A stretch of 64,000 bases of DNA from Gammaproteobacteria bacterium. GTDB taxonomy: Bacteria > Pseudomonadota > Gammaproteobacteria > Burkholderiales > Burkholderiaceae_B. The stretch spans positions 62,001 to 126,000 of the forward strand of contig JAURJT010000028.1 in NCBI GenBank assembly GCA_030832095.1, read 5' to 3'. The position numbers and the translations under genes were made by a program. The notes beneath the pieces are model-generated. The model had not been told where the DNA came from, ran no database searches, and was given only the letters and a program-made list of their open reading frames with translations. This document shows positions 28,279 through 37,247 of the stretch, one piece after another. Numbering within the stretch: position 1 is the first letter of the stretch; every line of letters starts with the position of its first letter.

Positions 28279-28320
28279 TTGAGCGGACAGGGACCAAGTT
28301 TTAGGGATCTGTCCGCTCAA
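28279..28320. terminator. Bidirectional hairpin terminator candidate
   Basis: A perfect 12-base inverted repeat, TTGAGCGGACAG and CTGTCCGCTCAA, separated by 18 bases, lies between two convergent effector genes. It is followed by ATTTAGCTTTTC on the plus strand. Position and stem strength fit a terminator for both genes. Confidence 0.7.
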
Positions 28321-28358
28321 ATTTAGCTTTTCAGTCACTTGCTGTGCTTAAACGTGCC

Positions 28359-30578
28359 TCAAGCTGTTCGAGCCTGATGCAGTTCATCAAACGACTGCCT
28401 AGTGTCGTCAAACGCGGCTCCAACAGCCTGAGCGATGCGACTCGCGGTCTCGCCGCGACCGAACTGTTGGCCGAGTGTAGAGTAGCTCGTAACGTGGCTA
28501 TCCAACACACGCTGCCGTTCAACTCGAACCAGCTCTTGCGCCGCCGCCCTGGCGTGCTTTGGTGCATCAGCGCGCTCTGCCGTCGAGACATGAGCGAACT
28601 CTTCGCCTTCGTAGTATTTAGGGTTCGCCAAAATTGAGGCAGAGGTCGCCATCGCTTCAGGGATCGAATGCCCACCATCCATGAGAAGAAAGGTTAAATT
28701 CCCTGCAAAGGCTTCGTTCATGTCCAAGGGCTGACCATCGGCAGACTGAAAAGCGCCAACTTGTTGCATATGTAGCAGCATAAACGTCAGCATGTTTGTG
28801 GTACCGGAAATACCATTGACGGTATTTTGACCACGCTCTAGCACTGACCGTTCAAAGTCGCTTGGCAAATCAATATTGAGCCCAGCTTTTGAAGGAATAT
28901 GCACCCCGGCTTTCCAACTCTCGGGGACCGCAGGCTTAGGCTGATGGGCCAGACCCGTGCCATAGCGCGTTGACGTGGTCTCTTGAGCGCCAGCGTTGGT
29001 ATTTGACCGACCTGCATTCTTGGCACCGACGGCAAGCGTTTCACTCGCCGCAGTTTCGTCGTACAGCTTCTTAAGCTCTGCTGCGGCTTGTGGAAATTTG
29101 TCGGCCAACAGCTGTTGGCCATCATCCAAGAAGCCCAAGATGGCCTCACGATCGGCAGGAAGCAACTGGCCATTCGAGAGATAAGTTCCGGAGGACTTGA
29201 ACAAACCAATATTAAGATCTTGCGCGCCGTTACGCAGTACTCGCCAGGCGGCCTGATCCACGCCCAAGGTTTCCTTCGCGCCTGGGCGATCTAACTCTTT
29301 GATCACACCTTCTAAAACTTTCTCGCCGACTGCGTAAGCACGTGCGGTGTGTTCAACCCCAGCAGCAGACAACGGCGTCGAATCTGACGAGCGGCTCGGC
29401 CTGACGAGATTTTTGTAATTATCGTTCGCCGCATTCATCCATGGGCCAGTCACCTCTGCAGAAACCTTCGCGGCGACCCAGTAAGCGGTCATCATCTGAT
29501 AGCCGTTGTCGATGGGCTGCTCTAACAACGCCCGTAGGGTATCCACATTGGGTTGATTCAAAAAATCTTGGATCGCAGGGACTTCAGCATTCCACGGGCG
29601 GGCGTCCTTTTGCAAATGTTCAGCCAGGGTGTTGATGTTGCTCTCAACCGTATAGTGTTTTTGGGGTGTGAGCATATGGCTTAACAAAAACTTGTTGATT
29701 ACGGCTGCAGTTTGCAGCATTTGAGCAGACGGGTGCTCAACCAAATGTTTGCCGACAGAGGATTCAAACATTCGACCAAAGGTATTGTCATGCTGCTGAG
29801 TCACTGCTTTATTCGCATAGGCTTCGTCAGAGAGTTGCGATATTTGCTCAGCCACCTCTGGATTGATCTTGCGCAAGTTCGAGGCGACATAGGTCAAGGA
29901 TGCAGCAGCACGTGTCGTTGTCATTTCACCCGAGAGCCATAATTTTTGTAATGTTGTCTCTAACCCAGCGATGGCAGTGGCTCGTTCTTGCCCCTCAGTC
30001 GTATTCGATTGCTGTAATTTTTCTGCTCGTAAAGCACCAAGTGCCTGCAACACGCATTCACTTGCTGTTCTGGCAGCGTCGCGTTCGCCTTTTGCATTAG
30101 TGGCTCGAAGATCTTGAATGACCGAAGACTCGAGTCTGAATAGCTCAAGCTCGCTTAGTGCAACGCCTTGCGCGAAGCCCTTTATTTTTCCTGTTGCATC
30201 AAACTGTACGGGATGATCATCCGCTGACGTACCGCCGCGTAGAACTTTACCTACAAAGTTCGAAGCCACTTGTGCGTTGATCGTTTTCCCGATCAGATTG
30301 CGCGCGCGTGTGTCTCGATCTAGCAGGGGCGTGCCACTCGCGCGAGACTCTGCCTCGCGCAAACTCACGGCAAATTGATCCAGGCTCGCGGCTTGACGCG
30401 TAGTCTGCCCAGTCGCCCGGTTCGCCGCTTTTTCGACTGCGTTGTATTTAACAACACGGACGCTATTACCCCCCACATGAACGACTTGCGCACCGTTTTG
30501 TTCAGCTTCTCTAACGAGCTGATCAAGCTGTGCAAACGTCTGAATATGTTGAACGGATGAATTGATTGAGGTTGCCAC
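28359..30578 (-). CDS. Candidate T3SS effector with shared N-terminal module (739 residues)
   Basis: GTG start after AAAGGAG at good spacing. Residues about 9-43 (HIQTFAQLDQLVREAEQNGA, then strands VVHVGGNSVRVV) match the N-terminal module of three other proteins here. The rest is helical without coiled-coil dominance. Near the C-terminus (about 595-650) it has FAGNLTFLLMDGGHSIPEAM, with HMLTPQKHYTVES earlier; these His/Asp/Glu-containing segments look like conserved functional positions, but I do not recognise the family. It is the last gene of the sctW-sctV-effector operon and ends at a hairpin terminator. An effector role is inferred from the N-terminal module and operon position. Confidence 0.65.
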   Translation of the reverse strand: MATSINSSVQHIQTFAQLDQLVREAEQNGAQVVHVGGNSVRVVKYNAVEKAANRATGQTTRQAASLDQFAVSLREAESRASGTPLLDRDTRARNLIGKTINAQVASNFVGKVLRGGTSADDHPVQFDATGKIKGFAQGVALSELELFRLESSVIQDLRATNAKGERDAARTASECVLQALGALRAEKLQQSNTTEGQERATAIAGLETTLQKLWLSGEMTTTRAAASLTYVASNLRKINPEVAEQISQLSDEAYANKAVTQQHDNTFGRMFESSVGKHLVEHPSAQMLQTAAVINKFLLSHMLTPQKHYTVESNINTLAEHLQKDARPWNAEVPAIQDFLNQPNVDTLRALLEQPIDNGYQMMTAYWVAAKVSAEVTGPWMNAANDNYKNLVRPSRSSDSTPLSAAGVEHTARAYAVGEKVLEGVIKELDRPGAKETLGVDQAAWRVLRNGAQDLNIGLFKSSGTYLSNGQLLPADREAILGFLDDGQQLLADKFPQAAAELKKLYDETAASETLAVGAKNAGRSNTNAGAQETTSTRYGTGLAHQPKPAVPESWKAGVHIPSKAGLNIDLPSDFERSVLERGQNTVNGISGTTNMLTFMLLHMQQVGAFQSADGQPLDMNEAFAGNLTFLLMDGGHSIPEAMATSASILANPKYYEGEEFAHVSTAERADAPKHARAAAQELVRVERQRVLDSHVTSYSTLGQQFGRGETASRIAQAVGAAFDDTRQSFDELHQARTA

Positions 30579-30604
30579 AGGTGGGCTCCTTTAAATAACG
30601 AAGA

Positions 30605-31669
30605 TCACACCATCGACTGTCTGGTGTAGTGACTAGTGATATTGCTTAAACGAAACCCAATCGCTTCAAAGCGAAAGGCAGCATATTGAAGTACGTCTCC
30701 CGCCGTGACGCCAACATGCGTCAGAATGTGTTCAGGAACATGACCATAACGACCTGAGTTATCGTCAAGTTCCCAGCCACTTGTTTCAAAGTTATAACGA
30801 AGTTCGCCGCCGATAATCGCTTTTGCTTCAGCGTGAAGATCTTGTGTCATGCTGGGGTGACCCAGGCGAGCCTGGGGGTCTGAGCCCAGATCGTGCTCAA
30901 ACCCTAAGCGCAGATGAACCTTGCCTTGCGGATCAAGTCCAATCACGTAAAGATAAGTTTTTGAGCGATCCAGCGTCGCTGGCAGATGCTGCCCCAAGGC
31001 TGCATTGGCCGTTTCAAACTGAAAGCGATTCCTCTGACCCAACTCGGCGCGATGCATGCCAAACTGAGGGGCGCGCATCAGTCCGGCTAAATTGTCGTGC
31101 ACCTTCTTCAAATTGGCTGGCAAGAGTGCGCTAGATGTATCTGGGTTTGCCAGCGCCGCAGACGCCACGCGGGGCAATGGTAAAGAGGCACCGCTGCGCG
31201 CAGGTAACCCGCTCGCTGCAAGCGGCCCAGGGTCAGCGCCAGCACTACGTTCAATATCCTCAGGGCGCAGTCGATCAAGCGATGGGTCTTTGAGCCTGAA
31301 CTCAGGAAATATATTTCTAACACCTTCGCTAAATAATTTCACACCAGGCAGAGTGGATTTTGTAGGCACTGCGTTTAACAAGGTCTTTAACCTTTCTGCT
31401 TGCGGCACGGTGTCCACATCAATCCCTTGGCGTGCAATCGCGTTCTTGAGGCTCGTGGCAATAGCCGTATGACGTTGCTGCTGCTGCGCTACAGCCCAAT
31501 CCGTACCATTCGCAGCCTCAAGACGCGTTCTGCTGCGGCGCCCCCACCAGCCCTCAACCGTTACGCGCCCAGAGCGGCTCACCGCAACCTCTTTATGCTG
31601 CGCTTGAGCCCGAGCCAGTACGTTCAGGATATCGCTATGTGTTTGAACCGATTGAAAACCAAAGGGCAT
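30605..31669 (-). CDS. Candidate T3SS effector with shared N-terminal module (354 residues)
   Basis: The ATG with GAGG upstream was chosen; a TTG six codons earlier is also in frame. Residues about 5-39 (SVQTHSDILNVLARAQAQHK and strand VAVSRSGRVTVEG) form the N-terminal module shared with three other proteins. A Pro/Ala/Leu-rich linker (about 150-185) precedes a compact C-terminal domain of about 150 residues with TYLYVIGLDPQGKVHLRLG, GHPSMTQDLHAEAKAIIGGE and DDNSGRYGHVPEHI. The last segment resembles an Asn-x-Ser-Gly-(His/Arg)-Tyr hairpin that I associate, from memory, with several secreted bacterial proteins of unknown fold. It lies 26 bases before the 739-residue effector gene in the same operon. 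Confidence 0.65.
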   Translation of the reverse strand: MPFGFQSVQTHSDILNVLARAQAQHKEVAVSRSGRVTVEGWWGRRSRTRLEAANGTDWAVAQQQQRHTAIATSLKNAIARQGIDVDTVPQAERLKTLLNAVPTKSTLPGVKLFSEGVRNIFPEFRLKDPSLDRLRPEDIERSAGADPGPLAASGLPARSGASLPLPRVASAALANPDTSSALLPANLKKVHDNLAGLMRAPQFGMHRAELGQRNRFQFETANAALGQHLPATLDRSKTYLYVIGLDPQGKVHLRLGFEHDLGSDPQARLGHPSMTQDLHAEAKAIIGGELRYNFETSGWELDDNSGRYGHVPEHILTHVGVTAGDVLQYAAFRFEAIGFRLSNITSHYTRQSMV

Positions 31670-31789
31670 TTCAACAACCTCATTCAATGTGCGCCAGGCG
31701 AACAGCCTTTTTGTGTATAAAAAAGTACGCGAGGCTTAAAACTATGCTGATTCAATCAAAAACCAACGGCGAACTCAAACCAATTTTTC

Positions 31790-33385
31790 TTAATTCGAAA
31801 AAAATTCAACCGTGTTTGGCCAGTCGATCTTCAAGCGAACATCAATGACGGGTGGCTGATGCCTCACCACTTTAATATTTCCTTTCTCTAGAGCTTTATG
31901 ATCTAGCTCGACATCAAGATTTGCGCGAACGCCGTAATTCGTTTGATCGGTCAAGGTACCAGGCGCATTGCGTACGGCGTGAATCGATAAACTTGGCAAC
32001 GTTGAACGAGGATTACTTGGAAACATCTCAATTGAGCTCAAGCCCTGCAACTGATAGGCACGCAGCCGCACATTACCGTTTGCCAGACGCTCAAGTGAGT
32101 AGCCGAGGGGGTCTGTGTCTTGCTGCGTGGCTGCCGGAACAAACTTATAGTCGCGCACGATACTAACCGCGTACGCACCATAAACCGAGCCTAAGATCGC
32201 CTGATTTGCGACAGTTGATAAGGCGAAAGCCTCTTTTGAATTACCACGCGAAAACTGATTGAGCTTCTGGAGGATACCCGCTTGATCATTTCTGGCTGGC
32301 TGATGGGTCACACCCTGCTCAATAAACGACAGATCTGATCGAGCAGCATCTTTGACAAACTGCCTCGGTAAACCGGTTGCCTCATCAAGGTCATCGACCA
32401 GCTTAGGATCGGTGGTCGAACCTTCGATCTCTTTCACGATCTTTTTGTCGCCAACCTTGTCAATCGGGTGGCTGATGATAAACGGCGCTTGGGTGGCGAT
32501 ATTGAGTTCGACTCCTCCCAGCGCGGCAAACCGCTTGCTAATGGTCAGACGGGTCGCGCCCTCTGCAATAGCTTGCTGTGCATCGCCGTGAAACGTTGCC
32601 TTAAGATCGTGAAACTGCTCCTGCGTTTCAGGACTGTATTGCGCAATGGCAGCATTGAAATCGCGATTCTGAATAAACTGTTCATAGCCGCTGAGCAAAG
32701 CCTCTGCCGCAATTTCAATCGACTCACCTTGACCTGGAAAGCGCTGATGTGTGGCAATGAATTGCTGCACTTTGGCTTTCAAACTATCCACGTACTCCCG
32801 TTTATGCGTATCGTAGTCTTTGCCAACCGGATGTCTATCACGAAAAGCAAAATAATCTTTATTGCTAGGGTCAACTAGCTGTGAGCGCTTTCGTTCAATA
32901 TCAAATTGATCTGCCACATTCAAAATCGACGTCTGTAAGTCCGAGGGCTTTAAACGACTAAATTCAGGAATGAAAGCCTCGGTAAAGGATACGCAAGCCA
33001 CGTCAAAGGCAGCAGACGCTTCTTGGCTCGTGAGCCCAGAGGATGAGGCACCGCCTATCGCGGAGGCCTCGTTTTGTTTGTCTGAATTGTCTCGCTGCAG
33101 CGCTTTCCGTAACGGGGTTTCGACGGGCGCCACAGTGCGAGCACGTTGCAACAAGTGCTGACGCATTTGCTTCAATTGCTCATCGGAGGCCGCCACTAAA
33201 CTTGGCCGTTGACTGTTAAGTTGCAGCTTTGATTCTTCAAGAATCTGGATACTGTGGTTATCTTTGATCGCGATCAGTCTGCCTGACGCCTTGGTTGATT
33301 GGACCACTTCATCGAACTGCTCAACAGAATCAATCTGACGCACGCCGCCATCGTGATGAATGACTGAAATTGAGGTTTCTAACAT
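31790..33385 (-). CDS. Candidate T3SS effector with shared N-terminal module (531 residues)
   Basis: Residues about 15-49 (RQIDSVEQFDEVVQSTKASG and strands LIAIKDNHSIQIL) form the shared N-terminal module. A polar linker (about 95-125) leads to a C-terminal region of about 400 residues with GNSKEAFALSTVANQAILGS and a beta-rich end (YSLERLANGNVRLRAYQLQG, then RANLDVELDHKALEKGNI). No enzyme family is recognised. There is no Sec signal or membrane segment. It starts 30 bases after the small gene that follows sctV, so it is translated from the apparatus operon. The ribosome site is weak, hinting at translational coupling or lower expression. Confidence 0.65.
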   Translation of the reverse strand: MLETSISVIHHDGGVRQIDSVEQFDEVVQSTKASGRLIAIKDNHSIQILEESKLQLNSQRPSLVAASDEQLKQMRQHLLQRARTVAPVETPLRKALQRDNSDKQNEASAIGGASSSGLTSQEASAAFDVACVSFTEAFIPEFSRLKPSDLQTSILNVADQFDIERKRSQLVDPSNKDYFAFRDRHPVGKDYDTHKREYVDSLKAKVQQFIATHQRFPGQGESIEIAAEALLSGYEQFIQNRDFNAAIAQYSPETQEQFHDLKATFHGDAQQAIAEGATRLTISKRFAALGGVELNIATQAPFIISHPIDKVGDKKIVKEIEGSTTDPKLVDDLDEATGLPRQFVKDAARSDLSFIEQGVTHQPARNDQAGILQKLNQFSRGNSKEAFALSTVANQAILGSVYGAYAVSIVRDYKFVPAATQQDTDPLGYSLERLANGNVRLRAYQLQGLSSIEMFPSNPRSTLPSLSIHAVRNAPGTLTDQTNYGVRANLDVELDHKALEKGNIKVVRHQPPVIDVRLKIDWPNTVEFFSN

Positions 33386-33415
33386 GTTCGTTATCGGATG
33401 TAAGGTGTAAAAGCG

Positions 33416-33736
33416 TTACACGCGCATTGCTCGCGTTCTTAAACGCCAATTGGTTGCATCTGGCTTTGGCTTGCTGCCTAAGCCCCCTTGCTCGTCAACC
33501 TTGATGCCAAACTGAGCACTGAGTTGCTTTTGCAAGTTCACGTCTAACTTAGCCAGGGCGAAGTCATCTGAAAATGGATTCACCGCTAAATTGCCCAATG
33601 GACGTTTATTCAAAATTTCCTGCAATTGGTTCGCAGCATCCTGGCGCTTTTTCTTTTGCTCTTCTAAATACTTGTCCATGGCATCGATACTTTGTGAAAA
33701 GTCATCGCTGGCAACTGCAGTTTGCATTTCAGACAT
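33416..33736 (-). CDS. Small T3SS-operon protein of unknown function (106 residues)
   Basis: ATG preceded by GGAG at ten bases was chosen over a TTG two codons upstream. The protein is polar, with an N-terminal amphipathic helix (SIDAMDKYLEEQKKKRQDAA) and a short ordered tail, no cysteines and no signal. It sits 42 bases after sctV and 30 bases before an effector gene. In related systems small proteins at this place are chaperones or export-gate partners, but no similarity is recognisable. Confidence 0.6.
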   Translation of the reverse strand: MSEMQTAVASDDFSQSIDAMDKYLEEQKKKRQDAANQLQEILNKRPLGNLAVNPFSDDFALAKLDVNLQKQLSAQFGIKVDEQGGLGSKPKPDATNWRLRTRAMRV

Positions 33737-33778
33737 AATCAATCGACTCCACTTTTAATCAATAGACTACGACAGCCG

Positions 33779-35884
33779 CTAAGCCGCCACGCGGGCAACC
33801 GGCTGCAAGGTAATGTCGCTTGATAACTCTTGGTACGACAACACTGGCAATTCTGGCAACTCGGTTTCAATCATTCTGCGTATATAGCGACGTACATCCA
33901 TCGCAGTGATCAGGGTGCAAGGAGAACCATTCGACAACACCGGCACGGCGACATCGCGAATGCGCCCAACAATTTTCTTTGATACGTCTGGGCTCAACGA
34001 CAAGTAGCTGCCACCAGACGTTTGTCTGATCGAACTGCGGACTGTCTCTTCAATTTCGCCGTCTAATAAAATACCTGACAACACGTTATTGCGTGCTGCG
34101 TACTGGTGACTAATCTGACGAGACAACGCCACTCTGATGTGCTCGACCAACACGACAGGATCTTTTTCTTTGGCACCCCACTCAATCATGGCGCTCAAAA
34201 TTGCACGCAAATCGCGCACCGACACAAACTCTTGCACCAAGCGCTTGAAAAGCTCGGCCATCATTTGAATCGGCACGATACGCTGCACTTCTTTACAAAG
34301 GTCGGGATATTGACCTTCAAGGCGCGTCAAGATCTGACGGACTTCTTGAATACCAATGAAGTTACCCACATACTTGGCAAATACAAACTCAGCGTGATAG
34401 GCGATCGCCTCAATGTCGGACTTATAGCGAATCGACGCAGCCTTGAGTTGTTCAAGCTGCGCGGCTTCTACCCAAATCGCTTTCATGCGCGGCACAAGCT
34501 CGTCGCGCTCTTCATACGGAATGCCGTAGAGCTCAAGGTTCTTCACGTCATCAAAGACTAAGACATGATTCGGTAAGACCTCTCCGTCAGCCGAAGGGAT
34601 TTCGGCGACAAAAATACGGTAATGATTATCGGGCAAGGCCTCGCCTTTACGCACCTCAATCGGCGGCAGGCTAATGCCTAAGCGAAAATACAGCTGCAAG
34701 CGCGCTTTATTAATTTCAGCGCGCAGGTTGACCCCACGAAAGTGCCTTTCAAGATCTGACGATAATTCAACCAGTAATTGAGTCGTGGGCGAAAAAATAT
34801 CATCCTGCTCGACCGCAAAATTTTCTTGCTCCATCTGCTGCTTCTGCGGAGCAATCAAGGTATCAAGTGGCTTGATATCGTCTTTCGCATCGGTCATGCC
34901 GCGTCTTAAGCCAATAAACCCTAAGATCGCAGGCGATGCCAGTAACAGCGCCAACCCTAAAAATGTCGTCGTCGGAAAGCCCGGAATTAAGGCAAAGACC
35001 ACAAGCATCGCAGCACCGATCGTCAGTGCGCGTGGCTCTTTCATAATTTGAGAGCCGATGTCACCTGCCAAGTCTTTATCGCCGCTGTCATCTGAGACCC
35101 GCGTCACAATGACGCCGGCACAAATTGCAATGAACAAGGCGGGGATTTGAGCAATCAGGCCGTCACCAATGGACAGCACCGCATACAACGCAAGCGCATC
35201 GGCTGCGCTCAGGCCCTTCTGAAATACGCCGATCGCCAAACCACCGAGCAAATTGACAAATACGATGATGATGCTGGCAATCGCATCACCTTTCACAAAC
35301 TTCATGGCACCGTCCATTGAGCCAAAAAGTTTGCTTTCTTGCCCAACCTTGCCACGCAATACTTTTGCTTCAGACTGCGTAATCGCACCGTTACGCAGAT
35401 CGGCATCGATTGACAGCTGTTTACCTGGCATCGCATCCAGCGAGAAGCGCGCCCCGACTTCAGCGACACGCTCAGCACCCTTGGTGATCACCACGAAGTT
35501 AACGATGGTGAGGATCAAGAAAATCACAATACCCACAACCAAGTTGCCGCCAACCACAAACTCACCAAACGCCTGAATGATGTGGCCCGCATCGCCTTCT
35601 AAGAGAATTAAGCGAGTCGTACTAATCGAGATCGACAGGCGAAACAAGGTTGTAATTAGCAAGACGGCCGGAAACGACGCAAAGTCTAAGGGCGAACGCA
35701 AGTACACGGCCACCATCAAGAGCACGACCGAGATGCTCATGTTCAAGCCAATCAATATGTCGACGAGCGCTGTTGGCAAGGGCACGATCATCATAAAGAT
35801 GACCGACACCACAAACACAGCTAACACTAGATCTTGACGACCCCGCACTAGGTCAGCGACTTTGGATAAAAATGACTTTTCCAT
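33779..35884 (-). CDS. sctV: T3SS export gate protein SctV
   Basis: A 701-residue inner-membrane protein of the LcrD/FlhA family, normal in length (about 690-710). The N-terminal half has seven to eight hydrophobic segments (from VLAVFVVSVIFMMIVPLPTA) with the family loop GAERVAEVGARFSLDAMPGK and QLSIDADLRNGAIT (the FHIPEP-like region). The C-terminal half is the cytoplasmic domain with HYRIFVAEIPSADGEVLPNH and LTRLEGQYPDLCKEVQRIVP. It forms the nonameric ring that receives substrates from the ATPase, stalk and chaperones. It is the second gene of an operon starting with sctW and running into three effector genes. Identification is secure. Confidence 0.97.
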   Translation of the reverse strand: MEKSFLSKVADLVRGRQDLVLAVFVVSVIFMMIVPLPTALVDILIGLNMSISVVLLMVAVYLRSPLDFASFPAVLLITTLFRLSISISTTRLILLEGDAGHIIQAFGEFVVGGNLVVGIVIFLILTIVNFVVITKGAERVAEVGARFSLDAMPGKQLSIDADLRNGAITQSEAKVLRGKVGQESKLFGSMDGAMKFVKGDAIASIIIVFVNLLGGLAIGVFQKGLSAADALALYAVLSIGDGLIAQIPALFIAICAGVIVTRVSDDSGDKDLAGDIGSQIMKEPRALTIGAAMLVVFALIPGFPTTTFLGLALLLASPAILGFIGLRRGMTDAKDDIKPLDTLIAPQKQQMEQENFAVEQDDIFSPTTQLLVELSSDLERHFRGVNLRAEINKARLQLYFRLGISLPPIEVRKGEALPDNHYRIFVAEIPSADGEVLPNHVLVFDDVKNLELYGIPYEERDELVPRMKAIWVEAAQLEQLKAASIRYKSDIEAIAYHAEFVFAKYVGNFIGIQEVRQILTRLEGQYPDLCKEVQRIVPIQMMAELFKRLVQEFVSVRDLRAILSAMIEWGAKEKDPVVLVEHIRVALSRQISHQYAARNNVLSGILLDGEIEETVRSSIRQTSGGSYLSLSPDVSKKIVGRIRDVAVPVLSNGSPCTLITAMDVRRYIRRMIETELPELPVLSYQELSSDITLQPVARVAA

Positions 35885-35993
35885 AATTGTTCAACTTTTA
35901 GAGATCAGCGTTGTTTGTTCAATACGCCAAATTTATTTAGCCTAGATTGCCGATCAAGGGCGTTTGGCACCATGGGCGTGAAGTGCTTATTCC

Positions 35994-37133
35994 TTACTCA
36001 AAATCTTCTGCATACGTCAGATCATCAATTTTTTTCTGCAAGCTGACCAAGGAATTATTCTTTTGCTCAACATTGACGTACGAGTCGTCTGGCATTGCTT
36101 TCAATAGATTGCGATAGCCCTGAAAAAACAAAATCTGGCTTTGCAAGTTTTTATGACCCACCCATGACTGAACGGTTGGAAATTCACGAATTGGCTGCTC
36201 GATATAGTCGAGTGTCGTTTGCAACACCTGCGAGGCTTTTTCGTCTGAGACTTTAGCTTCACCTGGTACGGTTAAAAATTTACTCACGCGCTCGACGCCG
36301 GCCACCAAGGTATTAAACAAACGAAAACCTTTGAGCTCTTGCAGAATAAGTTGTAGTTTGTTCTTATCCGTACTGGCGCGCTGGCTCGATAGATCCGAGG
36401 CAACCGCCTCTGTCAAAAACTTTTTCCATTCGCTAATTTTTGCGATTCCCTCGGTCTTGCCAAGTCGCTGAAAGATTTGGAGAACACCCTGGCTGCTAAC
36501 CACAGACTGCTCGTACAAATTTAAAATTCGATCGGCTGATTCAGACGCTTGTTTAGGCGCGTGACTGAGCGCGTCTGATATGTTGATCGCTGCCGTCAGA
36601 CCCGACTCGTTTTCTGCGGCAAAATCCATGAGTGCCTCAGGACCGATTCCAGCTTCTTGTAACTGGCGGTCTGAAGCAGACTTTTCGACCAACACTTTCA
36701 AAATCATTAAACCGCGCTGGCTTGAACCGCCACTGACTTGGCGCAAGATCTCTTCGAGCTCTTTTTGACTTAACTCTGAAGACCCACTTTTTTGGCGCGC
36801 AAGTGCCATCGCCTTTTTTACGAATGCCGTCGCTTCATCCGCCTGCTCAGAGATTTCTTGCGCCTCTTCGGGATCCGTCACCGAGTCGGCCGCCTCGACC
36901 AGATGTTTCAAGTAGTCTTCAAAACGGTCTTCAGGCGAGTCAGAGTCGTCCCTTGAGCCCTCAACCGCTGACAAAAACTCTTGATCCTCAACAACTTCAG
37001 CGCCGAACTCTGCAGAAGCGCTTGACGCCTTTGCCGAACGCTCACCACGCTCGGTGCGATTAGCACCCTGATTGCGCTGCAAGGCACCGGTAGGGACCGA
37101 ACTTAGACCTTGTTTTACGGAGATATTGAGCAT
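35994..37133 (-). CDS. sctW: T3SS gatekeeper SctW (YopN/InvE/SepL family)
   Basis: A 379-residue soluble protein. The first 60 residues are disordered and rich in Arg, Ser and Glu, holding the secretion/chaperone-binding signal. The rest is the all-helical gatekeeper fold, from EDYLKHLVEAADSVTDPEEA through helical bundle repeats to a C-terminal TyeA-like part with LLKAMPDDSYVNVEQKNNSL. Gatekeepers sit at SctV and hold back effectors until translocators are out or host contact occurs. Here the TyeA part is fused in one chain, as in InvE and BopN. It lies 109 bases upstream of sctV, and a box copy (37210-37221) precedes it. Confidence 0.88.
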   Translation of the reverse strand: MLNISVKQGLSSVPTGALQRNQGANRTERGERSAKASSASAEFGAEVVEDQEFLSAVEGSRDDSDSPEDRFEDYLKHLVEAADSVTDPEEAQEISEQADEATAFVKKAMALARQKSGSSELSQKELEEILRQVSGGSSQRGLMILKVLVEKSASDRQLQEAGIGPEALMDFAAENESGLTAAINISDALSHAPKQASESADRILNLYEQSVVSSQGVLQIFQRLGKTEGIAKISEWKKFLTEAVASDLSSQRASTDKNKLQLILQELKGFRLFNTLVAGVERVSKFLTVPGEAKVSDEKASQVLQTTLDYIEQPIREFPTVQSWVGHKNLQSQILFFQGYRNLLKAMPDDSYVNVEQKNNSLVSLQKKIDDLTYAEDFE

Positions 37134-37209
37134 TGATGAACGAGATCGTCGATTTAATGTCGCGTGTGAGCGTCGTAGTTAATATTTGTGCTGATCGGCT
37201 GCTTGTATG

Positions 37210-37221
37210 ATACTAAAGTAT
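37210..37221. promoter_or_regulatory. T3SS box copy: perfect ATACT-AA-AGTAT dyad
   Basis: A perfect inverted repeat located between the divergent sctW operon (start 77 bases away) and the M23 peptidase gene (start 27 bases away). On the plus strand TATTGT follows as a possible -10; on the minus strand TATCAT. It may control both directions. Confidence 0.6.
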
Positions 37222-37247
37222 TGTTTTTAACCATAGTCAGGCATTAA

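Noticed and set aside
34106-34561. A 151-residue plus-strand frame opposite sctV
   Set aside because: It lies wholly inside the conserved C-terminal domain of SctV on the other strand and shows no protein-like features.
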